NCBI GenBank assembly: GCA_022393335.1 | Contig: JAJEKB010021543.1 | Coordinates: 360,696-424,695 of the forward strand | Length of the DNA: 64,000 nt | From: Macrotrachela quadricornifera | Lineage: Eukaryota; Rotifera; Eurotatoria; Philodinida; Philodinidae | Reading direction: 5' to 3' | Shown here: positions 33,906-46,500 of the stretch, piece after piece | How the letters are laid out: each line of letters opens with the position of its first letter | Numbering within the stretch: the first letter of the stretch is position 1 | The notes under the pieces: model-generated | What the model saw: the letters and a program-made list of their open reading frames with translations, nothing else | Database searches by the model: none | Told to the model about the DNA's origin: nothing | Position numbers and translations under genes: made by a program

Positions 33906-35285
33906 ACAAGTTCAACATTCATCATCTGTATATAAAATATGCATTAGCTGTTGAGACTTATAGCCAAAATCTTTTTCTACTATCTGAATCAAATTTTAAC
34001 TATTATAATCCTACAAATGATTAAAAAATAAAACATTTCATGTTCTCTTCCTTGAAGAGAAGAGTGTAACAAGAATAAATTGTTTGCTTGTTTGCTTAAT
34101 TGATTGCTTCTAGATCTGCACTTTCCTGGATAGGTACAAAACAATGCAAGAAAAACGTAAACCAAAGTATTGTTTCAAAACATTTAACAAAAGTGAATCA
34201 AATATGAAGAATTCGAATCCGAGGGCAGTTTAACATTTTTCATTGTTACTATCAGTAAATTTTCTTCTAGAAAAGTTGACCACGCGTAATCGTAAATTGT
34301 AAATCTATAATAATTCGACTCTGTTTGCATCAGATATATTCCATCGGATACTCAGATTGTAGTTAAACTGTGCAGTTTTATGATTGCTATAATTAGATAT
34401 AGAATGAGGAAAGAATTCTCTAGCTTCAGGACAGTAATTCTACGAGAAAGAACTAAGCGAATTCATGGAGGAGCATAACTTGTGTATTTAAGTCTCAATC
34501 TATGTAAATCCTATAATAATCAGTGCGATTTATTCCAATTACAAATACTTACTCATAGTTTTCGTAGAACATAATGCAATTTAACGAATAGCATGGATCA
34601 TCTTCCACATATTTTTGTTTAAATCGGTCATTTTATTTTCTATTGATATTAAAAAATTACCTGAAAGATTCAGATCCGAAAGAATAATAACATAAAACAT
34701 TAGAGATATTTTTACTAGCTTAACTAATGGTTATGTTTTTACTTGAATAGTATAAAATACAAGATTAATTTATCTATGAATGACATTAATTATATTTCTC
34801 GTTCTATGTGTAGTTGTACTTTCAATTAATTGATGAATATGTTTAAATAAATATATCAAAATCTGTTAATTTCATAGAGTACGCTTAAATATAACAGTAA
34901 TTTTATTTCTTTTTATTAGACTGTAATTTATAGAATTCACCAGACATAATTATTAGTACGAATGTCGTGAACTATTTTTAAATTTGAATACGTTGTCTAA
35001 TTGTGATTATAGATATAAAAAATGATGTTCTAAAAATGACGATTAGAAATATAGATATTGATAAGTTTTTTTTCTCTTCATAAACACAGTTCCTTCGTTA
35101 TTATTTCAGCCTAAATCAACCGTCCTTGCTCGTACATTATGAGTATCAGTCTATTAAAAACAAAAGTTATCTACAGATATATATATTCTGGTGATATTAT
35201 TAATTCAATTGAGATTTATTCAAATTAAGAATAAATATGCAAAAAAAGTAAAATAAAATAAAATGGACGGATATAATGTTTTATA
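33906..35285. other. AT-rich non-coding region
   Basis: Nothing recognisable apart from short ORFs. Confidence 0.4.
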
Positions 35286-35871
35286 TCACTTATGATATGC
35301 GCATTTGTTTGATGAAGTATTGACTGATTTTGATGCTTGAGTATCATTCGGTTTTTCATCTTCATCTGATGAAGATGAACTACTGCTATCACTACTTTTT
35401 GATGATTTATCATCATCATCATCATCATCTAAATAAATAATTATAAAATATAAAATATTTTATTATGAATTAATCTTACCACTTGTATCATCATCATCAT
35501 CTGATGAAGACGATTGTTCTTTTGTTAACATATAATCAATTAATGGTGCATATTGTTTAGCTTCAGCATTATTTGGTTCATACATTAACATAAATTGGCA
35601 TAATTTTTTTGCTAATTCCCATTGACGAAACATAATTGAATTAACAAACTAAGAAAAATGGTAAAAAAACAAATAAAAATATTTTTTTAATTAAAATTTT
35701 TACTTCAATTTTTAATTGAATTGGTGCACGGAGTGGTTCATCATCTTCATCATCACTTGATGAAGATTCTTTCTTTTTATTATGATTACCATTAGTTATT
35801 TGTTTATCTTTTTTCGGTCCACTACCCGATTTTATACGACTACCAGCACTTCCTGCTGTTGAACGAGACAT
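35286..35871 (-). CDS. ERICH2: ERICH2-like acidic protein
   Basis: Three minus-strand exons, 35871-35704, 35648-35480 and 35428-35286, with introns of 55 and 51 nt; 159 residues. The Ser/Lys-rich N-terminus (RSTAGSAGSRIKSGSGPKKD) is followed by the conserved block LKIEFVNSIMFRQWELAKKL, then CQFMLMYEPNNAEAKQYAPL. Asp/Ser runs come next, then a short tail ending AYHK. The block resembles the C-terminal conserved part of glutamate-rich protein 2, a little-studied protein linked to ciliated cells and sperm; function unknown. It is the third gene of a compact minus-strand trio, 112 bp after MRPS26. A run of T's ending in GTAG, 15 nt before the ATG, looks like a trans-splice acceptor. The ERICH2 match is from memory of the motif. 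Confidence 0.6.
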
Positions 35872-35983
35872 TCTCAATTTTTTTATCTACAAAAAAAAAA
35901 GAAACATTCTCAAATCAATGCTAACATTAACAAAATGTTTTTTTTATTCAAAAAAAAAACCGAAACAAAGGATATAAAATATT
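35872..35983 (-). promoter_or_regulatory. Intercistronic region MRPS26-ERICH2 with acceptor-like site
   Basis: Read on the minus strand it holds an AATAAA soon after the MRPS26 TAG, then a T-run ending GTAG at about 35886, then 15 nt to the ERICH2 ATG. The order poly(A) signal, pyrimidine tract, AG, start codon is that expected inside a trans-spliced operon. Confidence 0.5.
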
Positions 35984-36807
35984 CTATTCTTCATATTTCG
36001 AAGCACCAGGTGGTTTTCTTGCAACATTCTTTGATTCTGATTCAAAAGGTGATATTGAAACTAAATTTGGTTTATTTTGATCAAGTATTTCTTTTCCTGA
36101 TTGTGTACGTTTTAAACCCGATAAATCAATTGAAAAATTATAATCATGTTTTTCATTAAGCATTCGTTCAATTTCACGTGTTAAGTCATTTGGATTAACC
36201 CATGAACGAGATTCTTTTTTTATTTGTTTAACGTCTTCTTCAATATTTAAATGTTCTTGAAATTGTTTTTCAGATAAAATATTTAAAACTTGAGAACGTA
36301 TACCTTCTTCTTCATCTAATGCTAAACGTTCATCATCACGACGTATTGCAAGTAAACGTTCATTTTCTTGTCTAAAATTTTATCGAAAAAAAAAACGAAA
36401 GTTAAATAATCTTTTTAATCATTAGTATATCATATAGAACTGTGCAAAATCTAGTCCTTTTGACCTGTTATATATTCATACATTCGGTTATATTAGAATA
36501 CTTTCCTACTATTTTAAAAGAGAACTTACTTAACCATATTAATTAATTGTTTAAATTCTTGTTCTTCTGCTTTAAGTTGAAGTTGAGCAAAACGAGATTT
36601 TGTTGATAATGATTGACTTTCTTTAGCAAATATTGCCCGAAGTATATTAACTCTTTGATCAAATTTTATTTTAGCATGATCATATATTTGTTGTTCTAAT
36701 GGTGTATATGGTGCAGGTGGATCTTGTTGTTTTTTCGATCGTTGACGATAAAGTGGTTTCCATGGACGATATAAATTTGAAGGAAGTTTTAAACGAATTG
36801 TTGTCAT
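35984..36807 (-). CDS. MRPS26: Mitochondrial small ribosomal subunit protein mS26 (MRPS26)
   Basis: Two minus-strand exons, 36807-36530 and 36371-35984, with an intron of 158 nt; 221 residues. It starts MTTIRLKLPSNLYRPWKPLY with basic residues, suited to mitochondrial import. A long charged helix follows: FDQRVNILRAIFAKESQSLS, then KAEEQEFKQLINMVKQENER, then LLAIRRDDERLALDEEE. The end carries WVNPNDLTREIERMLNEKHD followed by YNFSIDL. This last block (tryptophan/asparagine region, ExRxE.., Y-N-[WF]-[AS]-I) is the hallmark of mS26. The ATG follows the NATD1 stop by only 30 nt, and a pyrimidine tract ending in CAG directly abuts it. A transcript starting here would need trans-splicing. Confidence 0.85.
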
Positions 36808-36837
36808 CTGAAAAAAAAAAAGAGAAAAAGAAAAATT
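36808..36837 (-). promoter_or_regulatory. Intercistronic spliced-leader acceptor between NATD1 and MRPS26
   Basis: On the minus strand the whole 30-nt gap is a pyrimidine tract ending TTTTTTCAG immediately before ATG. The NATD1 TAA stop is itself inside an AATAAA hexamer (36842-36837). There is no room for a promoter. This arrangement fits SL trans-splicing of a polycistronic RNA, which is established in bdelloid rotifers. Confidence 0.6.
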
Positions 36838-37242
36838 TTATTTAGCTAAATAACGAGCATATTGAGGAGCTTTTGTTGTTAAAAAATTAGCAACATAGGA
36901 ACATGATGGAATTATATTTTTAATTGATTTTTCATTATCAACAAAATTTAACGCATTCTAAAGAGAGGAAAAAAAATAATAAGAAATTTATATAATTAAA
37001 TTAAAATAAAATTTACTTGAACAAGTTTTTCAGCAAGACCTTGACCACGATATTTTGATGGAACATATGTACTTTGAAAATCGATTGTATTACCTTGTAA
37101 ATTGTATGTTAAATAAGCTATAATATATTATATATATATATATTTATTATTTTAAAATATATGATAAAATACCTTTATCATTTGATGATTTATCAAGTTC
37201 AATTTTAAATTCATGTTTATTTTTATCATGAATTACTTCCAT
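36838..37242 (-). CDS. NATD1: NATD1-like GCN5-related N-acetyltransferase domain protein
   Basis: Three minus-strand exons, 37242-37173, 37117-37017 and 36957-36838, with introns of 55 and 59 nt; 96 residues. It starts MEVIHDKNKHEFKIEL, then AYLTYNLQGNTIDFQSTYVP. The acetyl-CoA loop is SKYRGQGLAEKLVQ, where RGQGLA is the R/Q-x-x-G-x-G/A motif. Then come ALNFVDNEKSIKNIIPSCSY and a QYARYLAK end. This matches the short single-domain GNAT family (NATD1 in vertebrates, YjdJ-type in bacteria) rather than full-size acetyltransferases; the substrate is unknown. It is the first gene of the minus-strand trio and diverges from the calpain gene across about 630 bp that should hold both promoters. Confidence 0.85.
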
Positions 37243-37870
37243 TATGAATGAATATATAAAATCACGAGCTTTGAAATGATGATTTTAGTTAGTTTCTTAT
37301 TATCGAAATAAATAACTAAGAAGACTAGATCAATCCTATCTGTAAATAATAGATGTCACTATTAACAATTACATTTATTTTTGAAACAAAAAAAAAAGAT
37401 TAGATGATCTTAAAATATAAATTTAGTATAAAAAATTTATCTTTCCCGATCATCAAAAATTGATTAAAGAAAAATAATTGAAATGATAATACGATTTAAA
37501 AAATTGACCATTTTACACAACATTATTAGTAGTTTTTCATTAGTAATTAAAGTACATCTTCTATTCTTTCTCAATATAATCACGAGCGTTAAATGACACG
37601 TTGTCTGTCTAGTTATATCTTTTCTTTTTTGCTTCATATATTTTCGTTTTCTTTGATCGGTTTCGTGTTTTTTTTTTTGTTCTTTCTTTTTATTTATCAT
37701 TATCTCAAATATAATATATGAGGAAATAATTGATGTAAACCGTGTAAATTGTGGAGGTGTATGACATAGATACGGCGAAATGAGTGTCGTTGCTCACCTC
37801 ATTTTTTTTTCGTAATCACACGCGGTTGGACAAGGAGATTGAAAACGAAGAACATACAATTTAAAGAATA
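37243..37870. promoter_or_regulatory. Divergent intergenic region NATD1 / calpain-15
   Basis: 628 bp between two head-to-head genes. It is AT-rich; a 78-codon Lys-rich ORF on the minus strand looks like chance. Promoters for both genes should lie here, but I see no clear TATA box. Confidence 0.4.
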
Positions 37871-40800
37871 ATGGGTGCTATCGTATCACAAGAAAATTTT
37901 TTTATGTCTCCTGATGTAGCTGAAGAAGTTGGACAATCATTAAATCAAATTCTTTATGCATTTGATCATGAATTTCATCTTCTAACACAACAACATCGTC
38001 ATCAACTTTCATCAACACCATCATCTAATACAAAAGCCGATTATCGATTAAAAAATTCTCAACAACAAAAACATAATCGATCACGATCATTAGAACAATA
38101 TTCTCCAAATGAACAACAACAATTAACACAAACAAAATTATCTATTATTAAACGTCAATGGCAATGTCAATTATGTCATACAAAAAATGAAAGTGATAGT
38201 CAAATATGTATAGATTGTGGTTCAAATAAAATAAATGTTTATATACCTATTATGGAACATACAAATATAAATAAAACTCAACATAAACAAATTTTATCAT
38301 CTTTAGTCAGGTAATGATATTATAATCCTATATCTATTTACCTTGATTATAATAAAAATAATAATATTAATTTTTATATATAGTATTTCACCAGCTAGTC
38401 GTCATCGAAATTTACATACATCGATTAAAAATGATAATTTAATAGAAGAAAATATTCATCGACGTAGTGTTCTTATAGCACATAAACGTGAAGCTGATGA
38501 ACATATTGTTTTAAAACATGTTGAAAAAATTCTTCAAAATTGTTTAAAAACACATAATAGATTTAAAGATGAACATTTTTCAGGATCATTACATTCAATT
38601 TATATTAATGGAAATAATTTTTCAAGATCAACATTAAGTATTTTACCTAATCAACAAGTTAATTTAAATTTAACAACATCAAGTAATAATATTCAATGGT
38701 TAAGACCTGATCAAATAAATCCACAAGAATGGAATGATAATATTCGTACACAATGGGAAATATTTCGAGATCCAAAACCGAATGATGTCATTCAAGGTGC
38801 TTTAGGTGATTGTTGGTTTATAACAGCATTAAGTGTACTTGCGGAAGAACCTGAATATTTAATGAGAGTAAATTAAAAAAATTTCGTTTTTTTTATTTCT
38901 TTTTAATTTAAAAAACAAAACATTATTAGGTACTTATTACTAAACAATATAATCAAGAAGGAGTTTATTGTGTACGTTTATGTAAAGGTAAAGAAAAAAC
39001 AAAATATTTTAATTTATTAATGATAATTATATTTTTTTAGATGGTGAATGGACTCAAGTTCTTATTGATGATCGTCTTCCATGTACACCAAATAAAACTT
39101 TAGCTTATTCTCAAGCACATCGAAAACAACTTTGGGTAAAAAATATGTTTAATATTTTTTGCTTGTTTTCTTTTTTCAAATGAAAATAAATCAAAGATAA
39201 AAAGAATATTTAGGTTCCATTAATTGAAAAAGCTCTAGCAAAATTAAATGGAAGTTATGAAGCAATTATTGCTGGTCGTTGTTGTGAAGGTTAATTTATT
39301 TTATTTGAAAAATTAAAAAAAAAAAAATTTCAATATATATTAGGTTTAGCAACAGTTACAGGAAGTCCATGTGAAACATTAATTCTTGGTCGATCAAATA
39401 ATCCTGATGATAAAAATGTTGATTATGATAGATTATGGTCAAAATTATTACATGCACGTTCACAAAAATTTTTAATGTGTGCTATGTGTAGTAATAATCT
39501 TATTAGTAATGAAGAATTTGAAAAATATGGTTTACTTAATATTCATGCTTATTCATTACAAGATGTCAGACAATCACAAGATGGAAAACATAGATTAATT
39601 AAATTAAGAAATCCATGGGGTGGAACATATAGATGGATAGGTAAATATTTTATTTTAAATTTGGAAATAATTCTATTCAATCTTAAAGACATGAATATTG
39701 TCGTTTCATAATTCATGAGAGAATTCATCTCTTTGTCAATGACAATTGTAGTTTTTCAGAATGGTTTTTGTTAACCTTTCTCTTATGAATATGAGCTATG
39801 AAGATTGCTCAATCAATAACAGAATAATCAGCCGTTTTGATCAAAGCACGTTAGACTTTGTCAAGTTTTTCTGCAATAAATGAGCTTTTGACCATATTGT
39901 CTCGAACGTGTTAATGGAACTAAGATTTTTATTTTGCTCTCCACAATTATTTCTATTGCTGTTCCATATCATCATATATATCTAAACGACTTGTACAAAG
40001 AGAATTTGACTTCTAATTTAAAAAGAGACATTGAAATATTCGTGTTACTCTGCAGGAATTTTGTGGAACTCACATATAAACAAATGTGAATGTAAATTTT
40101 AAGTCGAAGTTTTGCGGCTCCCCCCTACAGACATCCCTATTACAGACGTAAGCAACTAGGGTCAAAGGTCGTTAGGTGCATTTTACTAGCAACGGCGACA
40201 GCTGTGCTAACAAGCTTTTCTAGACCATATAAAAGGGTCTTTATTAATGAATTAATCTAAAAATGCTAATTGTATATACAGTGGCATTTTCAGATACTTA
40301 CTCAAGTCAAATAAAAAAATATAATTAGATCTTTTAGAGCACAGTAAAGACACTTATTCCGACTAAGTACCTGACATTGAAACAATAATATTCAAAAGAC
40401 CTTCCGAAAAACCCTATTATCACTATATTCTATAATCACTAATGATGTGAATTTATAAGACTCATTAAGTTGCGGAGAGTTATAATTCCTATAAACATTC
40501 GAATTCTATGCGAATTTATGTAATTTTTTAATATCTTTTGAAAAAGAGACTGCCGCGATATAACAAATCATGGATTTCAAAAAATTCAAATTAGATCTTG
40601 AAGTATAATCTTAAAAAATAGTTTTAAATTTATTTTCTTTATAAAAATAAAATTTTTTAAAGGTGATTGGTCAGACGATTCTTATCTATGGTCTGAAAAT
40701 CCTGATTTACGTCGTGAATTATTAAATGAAAAACGAAGTAAACGAGATGGTGTTTTTTGGATGCCATTTATATCATTTGTTAAATATTTTGAATGCGTTG

Positions 40801-41826
40801 ATATTTGTAAATTACGACATAATTGGTATGAAGTTAGAGATTCAGCTAATTTTTATCCATCAACGAATATGATGCAAGGTTTGAATTATTTGTTTTCTTT
40901 CATTAATATAAAATAAGATAAAATTTAATAAATTATATTTCTATTTTATCTTTATTAAAGCTTATTATTTAATATTATCAAATGCAACAGAACTTGATAT
41001 AACACTTCATAGAAAAATAAGTAAAAATCTTCGTATTCAACGAAGTGATGTTAGTCTTTGTATTGCAATAATAAATATGGAAGAACAATCAAATGGAAAT
41101 TATCGTATTTATTCAATACCAATTATAAGTCAACGTGGACAACATAAATTTATTTCAACAAATGGTTTTCTTCAACCAGGAAAATATATTATTTTACCAC
41201 TTTTATTCTATCCAATTAATAAATGTTTAGATAATACTGAATTTACTATTGGTTAGTTATTTAACAATAATTTTATATTATATATCTTTTCTTCTTTTTT
41301 AGCTATTCATAGTTCACATGTAATAGATCTTGAACGTATAAGAATTTCACTACGAATTCAACGTGAATTTTTAATTAAATTTTGTATATTTTATGGTGAA
41401 CAAGTACGTGTATCAAATAGTTCAGATAAATATAATAATCAACCTGATGGTGTTACAATATATGAATTACGAAAATATTGGGATGGTCTTATATTACTTG
41501 TTGAAAATCGTAATCCATTAAAATATGTTCATTTTCAATTTCGTTGTACTCTATCACAAAATACATCTATATCGCGAAAAGATTTTCAACAAGAATTATT
41601 TGATGTAATACCACCTAATTATCGACAAATAATTGTAACTATATCAAGAAAAAATCCATCATATTCATATAGTATTGGACATGATTTTCAATATATACTT
41701 TCATCACAAAATTATATTAAACATGGAGAAGGTATTAATCAAAAACATTGGCCAAATATTGATGAAAATCAATTAAGTGATGATATTCATTTACCACAAA
41801 TTATTTCTTCTGCAAAACAGAACTAA
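37871..41826 (+). CDS. CAPN15: Calpain-15 (SOL)-type cysteine protease
   Basis: Nine exons: 37871-38310, 38384-38867, 38930-38987, 39041-39135, 39214-39289, 39344-39640, 40663-40878, 40961-41251 and 41303-41826; 826 residues with consistent phases. One RanBP2-type zinc finger lies at 97-116 (W97, C99, C102, C113, C116). The calpain catalytic core runs from about 250. The triad is intact: C290 in LGDCWF, H452 in NIHAYSL and N474 in RNPWGG. The residues after the core (about 570-826) correspond to the SOL-homology/C2-like region. No EF-hands, as in CAPN15/SOL and unlike classical calpains. Vertebrate and fly members have several zinc fingers and are longer; only one is visible here. These are intracellular cysteine proteases; the single ubiquitin-binding-type finger is inferred from family knowledge. 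Most introns are 50-80 nt, but the intron after exon 6 is 1,022 nt. Confidence 0.92.
39641..40662 (+). other. Long intron 6 of calpain gene
   Basis: GT at 39641 and AG at 40661-40662. It is more than ten times longer than its siblings and contains no recognised gene or element. The exon ends join in frame (WIG|DWSDDS), exactly as calpains require. Confidence 0.7.
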
Positions 41827-43116
41827 AGATTTTTCTTTTTTCTTCTTTGTATAATTCAAAAAAAAAACATAGTTTTCATAGTTTTTAATAAAATATTATA
41901 GCAAATTGAAAAGGAATGTTAGATTATATTTTGACAGAATCAATTGTGTTCTCTATAATTAATTCTGAAAAAACTACAACCAGTTCAAAGAAATTTTCAT
42001 AGTACAAAAAGTCTAGTAGAACAATGTTTATAAATTTAGGAAAAATACTCAACAGAAAAAGAATGAACATATTCACTCTATGGCAATTGTGCATATGTAC
42101 TTATGATAACAGGAGATTTTATCTATAAGACACTGGCTAATAATTTCGATATTGAGTTACGATGACGTTTTGACAGTAATTAGTTGGAAAGTGGTTAAAT
42201 TTAGAGGCAAGTATATGATGTCCATATCTGTCAGCCTATTTAATACTTCTCTGGCCATTTCCCCCAGTTTTTCGACCTGGATCAACTCGTTCACTTTTGC
42301 CTAAATATATGCCATAGGATGGTACAAAACATAAATTCAATCTATAGGGATTAGATATTTCGTTTTATTATCATTATTATGTTTTCAATAATCTTACTAT
42401 TGTATTTTTGTAATAATATCAAGTCCAGTTAGAGTAAAAAGAATCCCAATTTATCCATTACAGATGAATAAATAAATAAATGCGAAGAATTATTTAAATC
42501 GTCAATGTTCGAGTATATCCATTTCACACGTACATGACATGTTTAGTTTGAAGTATATCCTATATTTAAACTCTTTGAACGTCTTCATTAAAAGCATATT
42601 TATCAATAACAGACTATAAAAAGATCACGTGTAGACATACTTCATTCATTAGAACTTAGTACGATTTAGAAACAAATTGAGACATGTTCAAATAGATAAA
42701 ATTAAAGTATAAGAATAACGATATATCAGCGTCATTTAATAAATATTAGTATGATTAGAAAGAGCATTTGTTCAATATCATCTTAAAAATATAAATAGAA
42801 GAAGAAAATTTCGTGTAGTTCTTCTTTTAAGAATTTCAAAATTTTTCTTTGTTGTGCAAAGAAAATATTAAAAGTACGTCATTTCTATGGAATTATGTTT
42901 TTTCTTCAAAATACGTCATCAATTATCTAGTTTTTCCTCACAAAACAACTTTTTCTAATGATATGATGCGTTTTTTTTCTCTGTCTAATGCTTTTGAAGA
43001 AAGAAAGATTTTTTTTTTCTAATAAATTATAGACATAATTTGTAAGCTTTTTATTACACAATCTATTCTTATATCTTCTATTTGACTAAGTTTCTTATTT
43101 TTCTTTATATTCAAAT
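41827..43116. other. AT-rich non-coding region
   Basis: Starts with the calpain 3' UTR (AATAAAATA near 41888). No further gene seen up to the small membrane protein. Confidence 0.45.
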
Positions 43117-43527
43117 ATGTTGTCACAATTTGTGCTAGTAATATGTTTATTTGGATTTATTAGTAATTCAACAATAAGAAATAATTCATATCAAAATAAT
43201 GGAATAGCAAATCATTTTTTATTATTTAATAGAAATACACAAAATATACAATTAAAAAATGAACAAATACGTATTAAATGGCATGATATTATATTTATTT
43301 CTATGTTAATTTTATTCTTTATTATACTTCTTATTTGTCTTTATTATCAAAGTCCTTTAATAAATTTTATTTTTGCTCGTTGTTCAAAAACAAAAACAAA
43401 AAATAATAATAATAATGAATATGTAACTGTATTACATCGAACTTCTCCAGTAAAAAATGCCAATTCAATGTATTTAACAGTGTTAAAACCATCATATCCA
43501 CATCATCAAATACATGGCACATTATAG
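43117..43527 (+). CDS. Small single-pass membrane protein with paired tyrosine motifs
   Basis: Single exon, 136 residues, ATG to TAG. A signal peptide-like start (MLSQFVLVICLFGFISNS) is followed by a short Asn-rich ectodomain of about 35 residues with possible N-glycosylation sites. A strong membrane segment lies at about 57-77 (IIFISMLILFFIILLICLYY). The cytosolic tail of about 55 residues contains a basic stretch, an Asn run, EYVTVL and, 13 residues after that Y-x-x-V, MYLTVL. The second fits the ITIM consensus S-x-Y-x-x-V; together they resemble an ITAM with V in place of L/I. The family is not recognised. A signalling adaptor is an inference from these motifs only. The long AT-rich flanks show no partner gene. 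Confidence 0.6.
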   Translation: MLSQFVLVICLFGFISNSTIRNNSYQNNGIANHFLLFNRNTQNIQLKNEQIRIKWHDIIFISMLILFFIILLICLYYQSPLINFIFARCSKTKTKNNNNNEYVTVLHRTSPVKNANSMYLTVLKPSYPHHQIHGTL

Positions 43528-46500
43528 TAATCGAAATTTTTTCAAGAGAAGATTAAAGTGGATCTTAAATTCGAGTTATTTTCAATTAATATAATGAAGT
43601 TCTACTTGATATAATATCTTAATATACGAATTTTTATCGTCGAAAGTTATAATTAACACAAATATGTGTAATAATTTTCATTGTTTGTACATTTTTTTTT
43701 TTGAAAATACAATAATATTGCTTTATTATCTAACAAATACTTTCCATACATTACATAGTATGAAGATAATTATTAATTCTCAAAAAAAATTCATCACGAT
43801 GATTATTCTTAGAAAATAGATATCGGTTTTTTGTTGTAGATATCAAAATCATTTATAATATAAATCTCAACAATTTTTTAAACTTTTTCATTTGAAAAAT
43901 GATTGACCAAAACTTTTTATGAAATTAACAATCTAGATATTCGATGAGTAGTCGAGTACTAATGGTGTATTAATGTTAATGAATTGTTCAATGGAATGAT
44001 TAATACATTTTTCTTATTAGAGACGCTCTTATTCATTGCTTTCATCTAACAGCCAACGAATACATGCTTACGAAATATATAAACGTGACAACACTATATA
44101 TCAGGCCAAACATCTATATATTCAATAGAATTCCATTCATAAACTATTTTACTTTTACAGATACATATGCCAGTTGTTCGTTTGCGTGTTTTAATTCGGT
44201 ATTAGCATAATAGATAGTTATTACTTAAAAAAGGATATGTTTTACGATGGATCACACAGCTAGATCTTATGCCTTTATTTCAAAAGTATATAATATTAAT
44301 ATCTAGTAAACTATCCTGGCGAGAAGAAAATGATGTAACCATATGAATATATATTAAAAGTAAAAAAAAAGCAGCAGTTTTGTATGGTCGCTATTTAGTG
44401 CACTTATTTTTAACATTATCAAAGATGAAACCATTAATATATTTAATAGAACGATGCTCCAGGTCTTCATTATTTAGCTTTAATACACAAATGAATATAC
44501 TATTATATAAAACTGTTAATGACTGTCAAACGTAATCTTATAGCAGAAAAATATAAGGAAAAGTGATGAATTATTTTTGAAAAATATTGCAGTTCAACAA
44601 CATTATATTCTTATATTCTCTTTTTTTTTCTATTGATTCCACAGTTGTAAGTGGTCAGAAATCTAGTGTAGAAAAATAATTAAAATTGAATAAATAGTCA
44701 AAAGTCATATAGATAGATAATAATCGTCAACTACAGAATCAGTATGAGTCGAACTGTAATGTTTGACACAAAACTATAAAAATTCCATTTTCCAGAACTA
44801 TCATATTATGATATCGTATAAATGATTTGACAATGTAAGGTTATTTGGCATAATTTTTACATTCTTCTTTTTTTTACTCTTTTTTATCTTTTGATTCTTT
44901 CCATTTAATAATATCGAGGTGCAAAGCTAGGTACTTAAATTTAATTTATGAATTGAATTGTACTTAAGCTATAAATATCCCATGAACAGTTTTATATAAT
45001 ATAAGTGACTGAGTTTAAGTAACATTAGTTCAACAGTTGGTGACTATGGTCATATATCATGATTTCTTACATTCAATTTTAGTAAGAAAGTAGAAGAAAA
45101 GAATAAAGATATGTATTTCAGATGTTTCATACTGATATTAATTATCTACAAAATTTTACCAATAGATTTTCATCTCAGCTAAGTGTGAAAAGACATATTT
45201 GATGTTACAAAAAACGAAAGTTATATACAGGAAAACAAAAAGAGACGAAATATCATTATAAGTTGCTGATCTCTAAAAGAAATTATAGATGTAAACCTTA
45301 GCACAAATTTTAACATGTATCAAATAAAAAATTAACACTATTATTCATTGAAATTCTAATTCATCATAAACACATTCAATTAATTCTTGCAAATAATGAT
45401 TTATAAAATACACGACAATTAATCTATTACTACTCCTATTAGCGTATTATCATCTAACGAATTAAAAACATAAATTAAACATCAGTGAATCTTCTTTGAT
45501 TATAAATAATGCAATATTATATACCATCGAATAAGATGTAATATCAAATTCAACATTCGAGTTGCATATGAAAGCAAATGATACAAATCATTAATTAATA
45601 AAAAGTGAAAATTATCTCATCATTTTTATCAATTATAATGAAATCCAACTAAAGAGTGAAACAGTCAACTATTTCGCATATTTCATCTAATTAATTTGAA
45701 AAAGAGCTTTTAGCAAAAGTGAATGCTTTGTTTTAATGATGTAAAGTATCTTATCAGCAATACATAACAAATAATTTCATTTACTTTTTATTGAACCTAA
45801 AATAAACAGATATAGATATATGTTACATATGCAATTTTTTTTCTACTTGATCTGCTTCAATTAAAGCACCAGATAATGAACTGTGAAAATGATATTCAAA
45901 CACATTTATTACCAGAATCTCAACCATTAATCATTAAAAACGTTTAAATATTAGTTTTTTGTTTCAATTATTTATAAGTACGGCATTATTAATAATGAAA
46001 AGGTTTCATATTAACACTAAACAAGTGTCTATGATATTATTTCAACAAGAACTATGTCTGATTAAAAATCAGTAAATATTTTATCACCAAAGTTATTTTT
46101 TGCATTTCATATTCTTTATAGAATATTTTTCTGTAAGAAAATCACGTACTCATCAATAAATATACATTTAATAGATTCTATTATCTAAAAATTGAGTGAA
46201 CTTTATATACACTCGTAACAGTTTGAAATACAATGAACGAGAAAGTAAAACAATACTTCTGTTTTTCAAGAATGTTGCCTGAGTTTTCTACAAGAATAAA
46301 TCAGTGTTTTGTCTGTATTTTTTTTCTTTTTGAGCAGCAATTTATGGCATGCAATTATTCAGACTTCTCAAAGAGCAAAGTCAATCTTCGTAGGAATCTT
46401 GCCTTTCCAATCTCCACGTTGAATAAAAAAGACTTGAGTGAAAACATATCTGAATAGTAGATTAATTTATAAGAGAAATAAAGCCTGTAATTTTTCCATT

